64,000 nt of DNA from Nostoc sp. MG11. Its GTDB lineage: Bacteria > Cyanobacteriota > Cyanobacteriia > Cyanobacteriales > Nostocaceae. A program made the position numbers and the translations under genes. The stretch covers positions 22,826 through 86,825 of the forward strand of contig NZ_JACXXN010000026.1 of assembly GCF_014904695.1 (NCBI RefSeq), in the 5' to 3' direction. Under the pieces are notes generated by a model. It was not told the DNA's origin. It saw only the letters and a program-made list of their open reading frames with translations, and did not search any database. The stretch's first letter is position 1, and each line of letters opens with the position of its first letter. This document shows positions 1 to 7,740 of the stretch, piece after piece.

Positions 1-177
1 AGAAACTCCAGCGATAGGTAGTGGTAAAGCTTCTGGTAATGCACAAAGAAGTAAGACAGGAGCAAAAGCGCGATCGGCCATATCATCTAGCAAATCTCTG
101 AAGTATAAACGCTCTCCTGAATGGCGTTCTAAGAAGTCCCGTAGTAATTTAGAGGTCTGCAATTGTTGTTTTGACAT
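1..177 (-). CDS. ExoD-like membrane protein, N-terminal fragment (cut by window edge)
   Basis: The ATG lies at 175-177 and the frame stays open to the window edge, giving the first 59 residues. The segment with LLDDMADRAFAP, then VLLLCALPEALPLPIAGVS, matches the start of the ExoD family (exopolysaccharide synthesis, polytopic inner-membrane proteins), where a short amphipathic stretch leads into a hydrophobic segment ending in a P-x-P-x-xG motif. A second, complete member of the same family lies at 25010-25642. In cyanobacteria the exact role of ExoD proteins is not settled. The rest of the gene is outside the window, so length and integrity cannot be judged. Confidence 0.6.
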   Translation of the reverse strand, partial: MSKQQLQTSKLLRDFLERHSGERLYFRDLLDDMADRAFAPVLLLCALPEALPLPIAGVS

Positions 178-419
178 GCTTTGACGGTCTGGGGTTAAAA
201 GGGATTAGGCGATCGCTATTAAGGATTAAGAACAAAGTCAACTACTGAATTTTATAGCCTGCGTTGAGGCTTCAATCCCAGCCCATAGTAAGACTTTTGA
301 TTCCCTTACACTGCGTTCCAAGGAGTAAAAATTCACTGGAAGCAGAAAATAGCTAGTACACTACGGTATAAATAAACCACCCATTCCCCATACCCCACGC
401 CTCTTGTAGATGGAGTTTT

Positions 420-1109
420 TTATATCAGCTTTTCTTCGATTATTTCCTCAAATAGCTCGTCCAATAATTCGCCTGCTTGTTCTAATGAACTCAACACTCG
501 GTAAGCTAAACGTGCTGTTTCAGGAGATGGAAATTCTATATCAGGAACCATAATTACACACATTCCAGCCTTAAAAGCTGCTTCCACGCCTACAGATGAA
601 TCTTCAAAAACCATACACTGCAAAGGAACAACATTAATTGCGCGACTAACTTCTAGAAAAATATCTGGAGCGGGCTTGCCCTCAGCAACATCTTCGCTCG
701 TTACAATAGTCGGGAAATATTGCTGAATACCTGCGTTGGTTAAACGTCGGATTGTTCTGATTCGAGATGTCCCAGTTGCCAATGCAATAATTACTCCTAG
801 GTTATTTAGTTTGTTGAGTATATCTAATACACCGGCTTTTACTGGCAGACCTTCTCGCATTTCTCGCTCATCGCCAATTTTAATCCGTTGTGCTGTCACT
901 GACGCAAAAGGAAAGCTTTCTCCATATCTTTTTTTTAGTATTTTTTCCCGCCATGACAAATCTCGACCGACAAACTCATTATAAAAATTGTCACTCATGA
1001 CATAGCCATGATTTTCTAGGGCCTGCTTCCAAGCCCATCGAGCAATACTTTCCGTATCAAAAAGCAGACCATCCATGTCAAAAATTACGGCTCGGAAATT
1101 TGGTGACAC
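420..1109 (-). CDS. HAD-IA family hydrolase (beta-phosphoglucomutase/phosphatase-like)
   Basis: 229 residues, soluble. Motif I is near the N-terminus (FDMDGLLFDTE, with nucleophile and acid/base aspartates), followed by an alpha-helical C1 cap, motif II (ALATGTS), the lysine/proline motif EGKPAPDIF, and motif IV FEDSSVGVEAA. This is the layout of HAD subfamily IA sugar-phosphate phosphatases and beta-phosphoglucomutases. The start is GTG at 1107-1109, preceded by AAAGGA a few bases upstream. An ATG slightly upstream is out of frame. The substrate cannot be told from sequence; candidates are small sugar phosphates such as 2-deoxyglucose-6-phosphate or phosphoglycolate. The gene stands alone, convergent with nothing nearby. 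Confidence 0.85.
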   Translation of the reverse strand: MSPNFRAVIFDMDGLLFDTESIARWAWKQALENHGYVMSDNFYNEFVGRDLSWREKILKKRYGESFPFASVTAQRIKIGDEREMREGLPVKAGVLDILNKLNNLGVIIALATGTSRIRTIRRLTNAGIQQYFPTIVTSEDVAEGKPAPDIFLEVSRAINVVPLQCMVFEDSSVGVEAAFKAGMCVIMVPDIEFPSPETARLAYRVLSSLEQAGELLDELFEEIIEEKLI

Positions 1110-1471
1110 ATTAAGTCCTTTGATTACAGCTTGACAATATCGAACTATGTAATTATGCCCTTCTTGGTAGTCTGAAACTTAATTAGCTTAATAATTGTCA
1201 GTGAAACCCAACAAAGGTTTGAAAACGTTAAGTTGCACTCCAGGAAGCCACCTTTGGTGTCTACGTTCCTCAACCTACCTACATACAGCAGATTTCAGGT
1301 AAATGAACCACATAAATAAAACCCGAAACCCTGTAGAGACGTTACATCTACGGTCTCTACATGTAACGTCTTTAATTTGCGTACCTAGTGGCATAAATCC
1401 TCAAACTTCCTCTAACTGAGATGAGAAAAATAGAGCATCGCTTTTAAAATAAAAACAAGCTAAGCAAAAAT
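1110..1471. other. Intergenic region with an 11-bp inverted repeat
   Basis: 362 bp between two divergent genes, so it should hold both promoters. The clearest structure is AGACGTTACAT at 1337-1347 mirrored by ATGTAACGTCT at 1361-1371, with GTAGAGAC-type sequence around it. A related palindrome built on the same GTAGAGA..TCTCTAC theme occurs at 61733-61761, so this is probably one of the dispersed Nostoc palindromic repeats and not an operator. No open reading frame is convincing here. Confidence 0.5.
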
Positions 1472-2344
1472 ATGGTAAATCTCAATCAATCTGCCCTTAA
1501 CTTCAAATCGGAAGCAATCAATCTGCTAACTCCATCTAGGAAATTGCCTTTATACGGCAAGAGAATTTTAGTCACAGCACCAATAAACTATGCTTCTAGA
1601 TTCTCTGAACAAATCATTAAAAAAGGTGGACTTCCGGTTATCATGTCAACTATCGAAACCTGCCATCTATTAAACTACACTGAGTTAGATACTGCTCTCA
1701 GAAAAATAGATACATTCGACTGGATTCTCTTTACTAGTAGAAACGGCATCACTGCATTTTTTGACCGGATGAATGATTTACAGATTTCCACATCTGTGCT
1801 GCAAAATTGTCAATTGTGTGCTTTGGGAAAAGACTCAGAAAGCTTATTATCTTTTTGTGGCCAGGTGGATTTGATCCCGACAGAATCTAGCCCAGCCGGA
1901 ATTGTGGCAGAATTAGCAAAAATTCCCCAAATTAATCAGCAAAAAGTGCTGATACCTGCTCCTGAAGTTGTTGGTTTGCCTGAGCCTGATGTCATACCAA
2001 ACTTGATCTCAGAATTGCAGAAATTGGGTATACAAGCAACTCGCATACCCACATATATTACGCAGGGTGTAGACAAAAATATATATAGTATTGAATTAAA
2101 CCTAATTCGTCAAGGAATTATAGATGTAATTGCTTTTAGTAGCACGGCGGAAGTAGAAAGTTTTTTGACAATGGTCAACTCACAAAATGATTATGAACAT
2201 TGTGTTGTTGCTTGTTTTGGGCCTTACACAGCTGCCAATGCTCAAAAGTTAGGTGTAAATGTCTCTATCGTGTCAAAAGATTATAGTTCATTTGAGGGAT
2301 TTGCTGAAGCGATCGCAGAATTTTTCACTTTGGCTTCCAGATAA
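1472..2344 (+). CDS. Uroporphyrinogen-III synthase-like protein (HemD family)
   Basis: 290 residues with two similar alpha/beta lobes as in HemD. The N-lobe begins KRILVTAP after a 25-residue extension and carries DWILFTSRNGITAFF; the C-lobe has VLIPAPEVV, DVIAFSSTAEVESF and CFGPYTAANAQKLG. The S/T-rich strand-turn motifs (FTSRNG, FSSTAEV, GPYTA) are where HemD enzymes contact the substrate. HemD closes and inverts ring D of hydroxymethylbilane to give uroporphyrinogen III for heme, chlorophyll and corrin. The sequence is fairly divergent and the gene is not next to other tetrapyrrole genes, so it may be a paralogue and not the only HemD. Confidence 0.75.
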   Translation: MVNLNQSALNFKSEAINLLTPSRKLPLYGKRILVTAPINYASRFSEQIIKKGGLPVIMSTIETCHLLNYTELDTALRKIDTFDWILFTSRNGITAFFDRMNDLQISTSVLQNCQLCALGKDSESLLSFCGQVDLIPTESSPAGIVAELAKIPQINQQKVLIPAPEVVGLPEPDVIPNLISELQKLGIQATRIPTYITQGVDKNIYSIELNLIRQGIIDVIAFSSTAEVESFLTMVNSQNDYEHCVVACFGPYTAANAQKLGVNVSIVSKDYSSFEGFAEAIAEFFTLASR

Positions 2345-2431
2345 AAAAGCCAGATTATGGTAGCTTTCAATCAGATATCTCTCTGCCCGTATAATCTGAC
2401 TTATCTGAAAAACCTGAGGTAACGAACAAAA

Positions 2432-2692
2432 ATGGAATTTGATTTTACAACCACTCTTGGGCTAGTAGCAGGAGTACTGACAACTATCGCCTATGTGCCT
2501 CAACTCATTAAAACTTGGCAGTCAAAATCAGCCCACGACCTTTCTTGGAGTATGTTAATTATTCTGTGTACAGGTATTATTTTATGGTTAGTTTATGGTA
2601 CTTCTGTGCACGATGTACCCATCATTGCAGCTAACATCGTCACTTTACTTCTAGCTTCCGTGATTTTAGTGCTGAAGATCAAGTACAGGTAA
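2432..2692 (+). CDS. SemiSWEET / PQ-loop sugar transporter
   Basis: 86 residues, three predicted membrane helices and one PQ-loop, the size and form of bacterial SemiSWEETs, which work as dimers and let small sugars cross the membrane. Helix 1 (LGLVAGVLTTIAYVPQLIKTW) contains the PQ motif; the following loop SKSAHDLSW is the typical conserved charged segment, and helix 3 carries the conserved N in IIAANIVTLLLA. It starts 87 bp after the HemD-like gene and is likely expressed on its own or as a second gene. Substrate is unknown; glucose or sucrose are the usual ones for the family. Confidence 0.85.
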   Translation: MEFDFTTTLGLVAGVLTTIAYVPQLIKTWQSKSAHDLSWSMLIILCTGIILWLVYGTSVHDVPIIAANIVTLLLASVILVLKIKYR

Positions 2693-2797
2693 CTATCTCT
2701 ACTAACTGCTTCTGGATATAGAACACTAAAGTCTAGACTAGTAGCACGTAAACCCGTAGTATCGAAAATGGAGTTTATGTAAGATCGGGATTGTTGC

Positions 2798-3097
2798 ATG
2801 GCAACTTATAAGGTCAGATTATTTAACAAAGCTGAAGGGATAGATGAAACAATTGAAGTTGCTGATGATGAGTACATCCTAGACGCTGCCGAAGAACAAG
2901 GTTTAGACTTACCCTACTCGTGTCGCTCTGGTTCTTGTTCTAGCTGCAACGGTAAGCTGATTTCAGGTTCAGTTGATCAGTCAGACCAAAACTTCTTAGA
3001 TGACGATCAAATTGCTGCTGGAAATGTCCTAACCTGCTATGCTTATCCCACTTCAGATTGCACCATCGAAACCCATCGAGAGGATGCGCTAAACTAA
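2798..3097 (+). CDS. Plant-type [2Fe-2S] ferredoxin
   Basis: 99 residues, the standard length. The four cluster ligands are Cys42, Cys47, Cys50 (in [12 protein letters not shown]) and Cys80 (in VLTCYAYP). The N-terminus [14 protein letters not shown] and the segment [14 protein letters not shown] match photosynthetic PetF ferredoxins, while SGSCSSC and the DCTIETHRE tail recall heterocyst FdxH. It is therefore a PetF/FdxH-like paralogue whose electron partners cannot be assigned. Ferredoxins of this group carry electrons from photosystem I to FNR, nitrite reductase, glutamate synthase or nitrogenase. A strong terminator follows at 3129-3158. Confidence 0.95.
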   Translation: MATYKVRLFNKAEGIDETIEVADDEYILDAAEEQGLDLPYSCRSGSCSSCNGKLISGSVDQSDQNFLDDDQIAAGNVLTCYAYPTSDCTIETHREDALN

Positions 3098-3128
3098 CAA
3101 GTCTGTACAAGCACAATAATTCTCACTA

Positions 3129-3158
3129 AACAGCGCTCTCCTTTTGGAGAGCGCTGTT
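3129..3158 (+). terminator. Rho-independent terminator after the ferredoxin gene
   Basis: A perfect 13-bp stem: AACAGCGCTCTCC (3129-3141), TTTT loop, GGAGAGCGCTGTT (3146-3158), followed by AATTT. It lies 31 bp after the ferredoxin stop and between convergent genes, so it may serve both the ferredoxin and the Hsp20 transcript. Confidence 0.85.
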
Positions 3159-3198
3159 AATTTAGTTCAACGGCATTGATTACATATCAAAGCGAAAA

Positions 3199-3648
3199 CT
3201 AGCCAGCTGATGCCAAATTAACTTTGACAACTTTGTTCTTTTCTTCTTCAGCTTTGGGTAGCGTTAAATTCAATATGCCATCTTTGTATTCTGCCGTAAC
3301 GTTAGTATTTTGAATTCGAGCCGATAAAGGAATTACGCGTTGGAATTTACCATAGTGAAATTCGCTCTTGATCACACCTTTATCTTCAGTTTTAGCTTCA
3401 GACTTTCTCTCACCACTCAGGTATACGGCATTTTGTGTAACTTGTAAATCCAGGTCTTTAGCTTCAATTCCTGGAAGTTCTAGTTTCAGATGAATTGCAT
3501 CTTCAGTCTCTTTTAACTCAGCAGCGGGAACTCTAGAGAAGCTTCTTTCAACAAATGCTGATGATAACGTGTCTTCATCAAATAAGCGATTAATTTGACG
3601 TTGCATTGCGTTAAATTCTTGCCAAGGGTTCCAACGTACTAGTGTCAT
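3199..3648 (-). CDS. hspA: Hsp20 / alpha-crystallin small heat shock protein
   Basis: 149 residues from the chosen ATG (3646-3648), which has CGAGGT as ribosome site about 6 bases upstream. An in-frame upstream start would add 15 residues but lacks such a site, and the family normally begins MTLVRWNPW as here. The N-terminal arm (residues 1-45) precedes an alpha-crystallin domain (about 45-140) with the strand motifs AIHLKLELPG, VYLSGERK and the GILNLTLPK stretch; the C-terminal KVVKVNLAS tail holds the I-x-I/V-like oligomer contact. HspA of cyanobacteria binds unfolding proteins and stabilises thylakoids and phycobilisomes under heat. A CIRCE-type operator was looked for upstream and not found in full. 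Confidence 0.92.
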   Translation of the reverse strand: MTLVRWNPWQEFNAMQRQINRLFDEDTLSSAFVERSFSRVPAAELKETEDAIHLKLELPGIEAKDLDLQVTQNAVYLSGERKSEAKTEDKGVIKSEFHYGKFQRVIPLSARIQNTNVTAEYKDGILNLTLPKAEEEKNKVVKVNLASAG

Positions 3649-4027
3649 ATTTTTACCTCGTATAATTTGATGAGTATTTTTGTGACCAACCAATTCAGGA
3701 TTTAATTCCTTGCTTTGTTCTCATAGTATTAATAAATAATAGTGGTGTAAATTCGGTTTTTAGCACTTCGTTGATGATGATTTCCGAACATTCAACAAGG
3801 TACGGTAATCTCAAGTACTTCTGATTCGGTAAACTCGACAAAAGTAGACTTGAAATATTAATGTATGTTTTGGATATGGTGAAAAAACGCAGATAACCTA
3901 TGCCTCAAGCGGTCGATCATAAAGGCTTTTCGACAACACCCTGATCTCGACTTTATCCCTTTTTGATAGAATCAAGCAGTGTAAACAGCAATATCTCTCA
4001 AACGCTCAAATAAAAGACGAGGGACTT

Positions 4028-4123
4028 TTACCATTTACTTGAACGTACTGGGTCTCGATATATTCCTTTTGCCTTAATTTTCTTTCCTTTACGATGTTCA
4101 ATTGTATCGTCTACTTTGTTCAT
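4028..4123 (-). pseudogene. Transposase remnant (IS701/IS4-like DDE C-terminal piece)
   Basis: A 31-codon reading frame whose sequence (DDTIEHRKGKKIKAKGIYRD, then PVRSS) matches the conserved core found in cyanobacterial IS701/IS4-type DDE transposases, in which the TIE-R and KGIYRDPVRSS stretch follows the first catalytic aspartate. Everything before and after it is gone: upstream the frame runs into a palindromic element (4118-4182), and after SSKW it meets a stop. It is a decayed fragment, not an active element. Identification rests on my memory of the family motif. Confidence 0.55.
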
Positions 4124-4182
4124 AGTGAGCGATTTATCGCTCTTTGTAGAGTTTTAAAGACCTAGAGCCGCTTACTACAAAC
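4118..4182. mobile_element. Small palindromic element with GTTYRTAGTGAG ends (copy A)
   Basis: The left end GTTCATAGTGAG (4118-4129) and right end CTTACTACAAAC (4171-4182) are inverted copies of each other with few mismatches, and an inner hairpin GAGCGATTTATCGCTC lies just inside the left end. The same ends occur at 13871 and at 31892-32010. At 65 bp it carries no gene and would need a transposase in trans. It abuts, and probably interrupted, the transposase fragment at 4028-4123. Confidence 0.5.
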
Positions 4183-4252
4183 TTTTATTTTGTAAGGTTA
4201 AACAAATAAAGTGCGCTTTCACGAACATCTTCTTTTTACTTTTAAATTGCTC

Positions 4253-4672
4253 ATGACTTACAAAATTATTGCCAAGTTGAATGAAAATCAGATTTTAGAA
4301 CTAGTAGAATTATACAAAAATGAATTTTGGAGTAAAAACCGTACGTATCAACAAGTTGTTAAGATGTTGCACGCATCAGACATTATTATTGGTTTAGTAG
4401 ATGACAGCGAACAATTGATTGGGTTTACTCGCGTTCTCACTGACTTTGTATATAGAGCAACTATTTATGATGTCATTATCAAGGCGAACTATAGAAATAT
4501 GGGACTTGGTACTAAATTACTAGATGCAGTGATTAATCATTCTCAGTTAAGCGCAGTTGAAAATGTTGCTCTTTACTGTTTACCAGAAATGATTCAATTT
4601 TATGAACGTTGGGGTTTCACAACTAATGTGGGGGAAATTCAGTTAATGTATAGAGGAAAACCAATTATCTAA
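4253..4672 (+). CDS. GNAT family N-acetyltransferase
   Basis: 139 residues from the ATG at 4253. A GTG at 4211 would add 14 residues; neither has a clear ribosome site, and MTYKIIAKL fits the family start better. The acetyl-CoA site motif A is YRNMGLGTKLLDAV (R-x-x-G-x-G), preceded by the strand ATIYDVIIKANY and followed by the C-terminal FYERWGF motif typical of the GNAT fold. The acceptor is unknown. It is the first gene of a tight same-strand set: 11 bp to the cupin gene, then a DUF442-type phosphatase and an alpha/beta hydrolase, suggesting shared transcription. Confidence 0.88.
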   Translation: MTYKIIAKLNENQILELVELYKNEFWSKNRTYQQVVKMLHASDIIIGLVDDSEQLIGFTRVLTDFVYRATIYDVIIKANYRNMGLGTKLLDAVINHSQLSAVENVALYCLPEMIQFYERWGFTTNVGEIQLMYRGKPII

Positions 4673-4683
4673 AGAAGTTGTAA

Positions 4684-5148
4684 ATGATTATTAAACCAGA
4701 AAATGTAACAAGTCGGACAACTTCGATTTACCCAAATGAATTTAAGCCTCTGTTGGTAGGACGAGCAAAACAAGCATTAGGAAATGCGGCGGGATTGAAA
4801 AATTTTGGTGTCAACTTAGTCACTCTTGCGCCAGGAAGCCGTTCTGCTCTTAGACATTGGCATACCCACCAAGATGAGTTTATTTATGTTATGGAAGGTG
4901 AAGTGACGCTAGTTAAGAATGCAGGAAAGCAAATCCTTAAACCGGGAATGATGGCAGCTTTCCCAGCAGGGGGAGCGGATGGACACCAACTAGTGAATCA
5001 CTCCAATGCAGTAGTAGTGTATTTAGAAATTGGCGATAGAAGCCCCGATGATGAAGTTTACTATCCAGATGATGATTTGATTGCTAAATCTGCTGCTGAT
5101 GGCAGTCGAATTTTCACACACAAAGATGGTACTTTGTACGAAAGTTGA
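4684..5148 (+). CDS. Cupin-fold metal-binding protein
   Basis: 154 residues, one cupin domain. Motif 1 is LRHWHTHQDEFIYVMEGEV, where His58, His60 and Glu65 are the likely metal ligands; the glycine-rich turn before motif 2 (KPGMMAAFPAGGADGHQLVN) gives the fourth ligand, a histidine. The C-terminal extension DDEVYYPDDDLIAKS with an IFTHKDGT ending is typical of a group of bacterial cupins of unknown enzymatic role, often near acetyltransferases. It follows the GNAT gene by 11 bp. It could be an isomerase, a dioxygenase or only a binding protein; the sequence does not decide. Confidence 0.88.
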   Translation: MIIKPENVTSRTTSIYPNEFKPLLVGRAKQALGNAAGLKNFGVNLVTLAPGSRSALRHWHTHQDEFIYVMEGEVTLVKNAGKQILKPGMMAAFPAGGADGHQLVNHSNAVVVYLEIGDRSPDDEVYYPDDDLIAKSAADGSRIFTHKDGTLYES

Positions 5149-5178
5149 GCTAAAACAGAAATCAGAGAAATTGTAAAT

Positions 5179-5637
5179 ATGTCTACCAAGCGTCTTGAAG
5201 ATATAGACAACTTTCTTCAGTTATCAGATACAATTGCTACTTGCGGACAACCAACCGCAGAACAGTTTGCAGCAATTAAACAATCAGGATACCAATTAAT
5301 TGTAAATTTAGCACTGCCAACATCGAGTAATGCGTTACCTAATGAACAACAAATCGTGGAATCTCAATGCATGGAGTATGTACACATTCCTGTGCTTTGG
5401 GAAAATCCTACTATTAAGGATGTAACAGAGTTTTTTAGCACCTTGGAAGCGAATACCAGTAAAAAAATATTAGTCCATTGTGCTGCTAATAAAAGAGTTT
5501 CAGCTTTTATGTATCTTTATCGCCGCCTTCATAAAGGCATGAATGATGAAGAGGCCAAGCAGGATTTAAATCAGATTTGGGTTCCTAATGATATCTGGAG
5601 TAAGTTTATGCAAGAAGTGATTGATAATTATTCTTGA
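5179..5637 (+). CDS. DUF442/BLH-type protein tyrosine phosphatase-like protein
   Basis: 152 residues. The start DIDNFLQLSDTIATCGQPT and the catalytic loop VHCAANKRVSAF (C-x5-R, cysteine near residue 101) are those of the beta-lactamase-hydrolase-like/DUF442 branch of cysteine phosphatases. General acid candidates lie in the loop around HIPVLWENP. In other bacteria the fold acts on sulfide-oxidation or tyrosine-phosphate substrates; here the substrate is unknown. It is third in the GNAT-cupin-phosphatase-hydrolase set, 30 bp after the cupin stop. Confidence 0.8.
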   Translation: MSTKRLEDIDNFLQLSDTIATCGQPTAEQFAAIKQSGYQLIVNLALPTSSNALPNEQQIVESQCMEYVHIPVLWENPTIKDVTEFFSTLEANTSKKILVHCAANKRVSAFMYLYRRLHKGMNDEEAKQDLNQIWVPNDIWSKFMQEVIDNYS

Positions 5638-5680
5638 TAGAAACTAAAAAAATTGATATTCATCTGGAGAAATTAAATTT

Positions 5681-6682
5681 TTGATATCAACCTTATTTAC
5701 ATCATTAAACTGGGAGCTATGCTTTTTACTAGGAATAACTGTATATCATACAATTATTAGTAAATACGAAAAACTGCATACGAAGCAAATAGGTAATTTG
5801 ATTGACGTAGATGGTCACAAATTACATATCTATTGCGCTGGTGAAGGAAATACAACAATAGTTTTGGATCATAGTCTTGGAGGAATAGAGGGATATTTCC
5901 TGGTAGAGGAATTAGCTAAACTTACACGAGTTTGTATATATGACAGAGCCGGATATGGTTGGAGTCAATCAAATTGGAAACCGCGTACTAGTGAACAGAT
6001 TGTCAAAGAATTACATAGTCTTTTAATCAAAGCAGAAATTGAGCCGCCTTACATCTTAGTAGGTAACTCATTCGGTACTTATAATATGCGTTTATATGCT
6101 CATCAGTTCCCGGAAGAAGTGGTAGGAATGGTTTTAACAGATGGTTTACATGAAAAATTAATGTTGGCGATGCCAATCAGTCTCCAGCTTTTGAAATTAT
6201 TTTTCTCAATTTCCTTTGCGATCGCATCCTTTGGGGCTACATTAGGAATTGTTCGCTTTTTAGGTATACTGGGTGCATTTGAAGTTATTAAAAAAGAACT
6301 TCGCCAGTTTTCACCTAAATCATTAAAAATCGTTAAAACATCTTTTTACTCTGCAAAACATTGGCTAACTATGTTTCGAGAAATGTGGAGTTTGAATACT
6401 AGTAGTTACCAAGTCCAAAAAGCTAACGATTTTGGCATGATTCCAATTATTAATATCAAAGCAAATACTTTTCTCAAGCCTTCTTTGGGAAAGCTTTATT
6501 TTTCTATTCAATCAGCCGATAAACTTCGCAACCAAATGCACTCTAATTTGCTATTGCTTTCAACTGACTGTCAACAATTATTGGCACAAAAGAGCGGTCA
6601 TTTTGTTTGGATAGATCAGCGAGAAATAATTTTGCAAGCAGTTACACAACTTTTACAAAAAGTTCAAAATACGAATTATTAA
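5681..6682 (+). CDS. Alpha/beta-hydrolase, membrane-anchored
   Basis: 333 residues starting at a TTG (5681) with TCTGGAGA about 10 bases before it. A hydrophobic N-terminus (WELCFLLGITVYHTII) could anchor it. The hydrolase core has VDGHKLHIYCAGEG, VLDHSLGG for the oxyanion region, YDRAGYGWS, and the nucleophile elbow VGNSFGTYN (G-x-S-x-G). The likely catalytic His is in SGHFVW near the C-terminus, and the acid may be the D in LTDGLH. A helical cap lies between residues about 165 and 260. It resembles proline-iminopeptidase/haloalkane-dehalogenase-like hydrolases of unknown substrate. Last gene of the four-gene set. Confidence 0.85.
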   Translation: MISTLFTSLNWELCFLLGITVYHTIISKYEKLHTKQIGNLIDVDGHKLHIYCAGEGNTTIVLDHSLGGIEGYFLVEELAKLTRVCIYDRAGYGWSQSNWKPRTSEQIVKELHSLLIKAEIEPPYILVGNSFGTYNMRLYAHQFPEEVVGMVLTDGLHEKLMLAMPISLQLLKLFFSISFAIASFGATLGIVRFLGILGAFEVIKKELRQFSPKSLKIVKTSFYSAKHWLTMFREMWSLNTSSYQVQKANDFGMIPIINIKANTFLKPSLGKLYFSIQSADKLRNQMHSNLLLLSTDCQQLLAQKSGHFVWIDQREIILQAVTQLLQKVQNTNY

Positions 6683-6781
6683 CTCAGTTGAGTGCTTACC
6701 ATTATAATAGCCTGAATATTGTTTACCAAAATCTGCTAATCAAACTTCTGTGTATGTCCTTTGCAGTTCCATATTCTCACT

Positions 6782-7693
6782 ATGTCCACCCAACATATAA
6801 TCCAAAGCATATATACTGATGGCGCTTGCACTGGTAATCCTGGGCCTGGCGGTTGGGGTGTCGTTGTTTACTTTAGCGATGGCTCAATTCACGAAATGGG
6901 CGATGCATCCCCCCATACCACAAACAATAAGATGGAAATGCAAGCTGCGATCGCTGCTCTCAAGTTCTTGGAAACGTCTGGACAAACTGAACCCGTAACC
7001 CTTTATACCGATAGCGAATACCTGATTAACTGCCTTAATAAGTGGATTACAGGCTGGAAAAAGAAAGGTTGGAAAAAGTCAGATGGGAAACCCGTCCAAA
7101 ACCAAGACCTTTTGGAAACCCTTGACGAACTCAATAGCCGATTAGTAAAGTGGCAACACGTCCGAGGACATTCTGGTAACATAGGTAACGAACGTTGTGA
7201 TGTGATTGCTCGCACCTATGCTAGTGGCAAAACCCCATCTCTACAACAATTATTCCCTAAAAATTTTAATAAATCTTTATATTCCCAAAGTGAACTAAAT
7301 GTAGCAAAAGTATCTGACTTTAAAGCAAACTCTACAATAATTGACAAAAGAACACAGGAAATCAGTATTTCTACATCAGAAATAACCATTATGGAACCAT
7401 CAACTGGGACAGCCGCAGCCACAAATGACGAAAAACTGCCTGAGATGAGGGTTTCGCAACTCCGCAACTTAATCGAAACTCTGCGTATTGCTGATGAAAT
7501 CGCCGAAAAAGGTTATTTAATCACCAGTTCTGAACTAGCAGACTTGATGGATGTCCACGCCAGCGCCGTCACTAGTCGAGGAGATCAGTGGCGCTGGCGA
7601 AACTGGATAGTATCACGGGTACGTCGTGAAGGCAATCAAATTCTTTGGGAACTGGAACGCGGTGATCAAGTGGGAGGTGAAAGTGAGGAGTGA
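6782..7693 (+). CDS. rnhA: Ribonuclease HI with a C-terminal extra domain
   Basis: 303 residues from the ATG at 6782 (an upstream in-frame start would add 7 non-conserved residues). Residues 1-155 are a full RNase HI: Asp13 (IYTDGACTGNPGPGGW), Glu52 (NNKMEMQAA), Asp77 (LYTDSEYL) and Asp141 (GNERCDVIAR), with the basic handle WKKKGWKK. It cuts the RNA strand of RNA-DNA hybrids. The usual protein ends near 155; here a low-complexity linker (about 155-225) leads to a compact domain ending in RWRNWIVSRVRREGNQILWE, which looks like a winged-helix or other nucleic-acid-binding module. The function of this extra domain is not known to me. Confidence 0.9.
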   Translation: MSTQHIIQSIYTDGACTGNPGPGGWGVVVYFSDGSIHEMGDASPHTTNNKMEMQAAIAALKFLETSGQTEPVTLYTDSEYLINCLNKWITGWKKKGWKKSDGKPVQNQDLLETLDELNSRLVKWQHVRGHSGNIGNERCDVIARTYASGKTPSLQQLFPKNFNKSLYSQSELNVAKVSDFKANSTIIDKRTQEISISTSEITIMEPSTGTAAATNDEKLPEMRVSQLRNLIETLRIADEIAEKGYLITSSELADLMDVHASAVTSRGDQWRWRNWIVSRVRREGNQILWELERGDQVGGESEE

Positions 7694-7740
7694 GGAGTGA
7701 AGGAAACAGCGGGGAAGAAATACTGACTTTTGACTCGGTA

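Noticed and set aside
3760..3790. Half of a CIRCE operator (TTAGCACTT) upstream of hspA
   Set aside because: The matching GAGTGCTAA half after a nine-base gap is not there, so it is not supported as an HrcA site.
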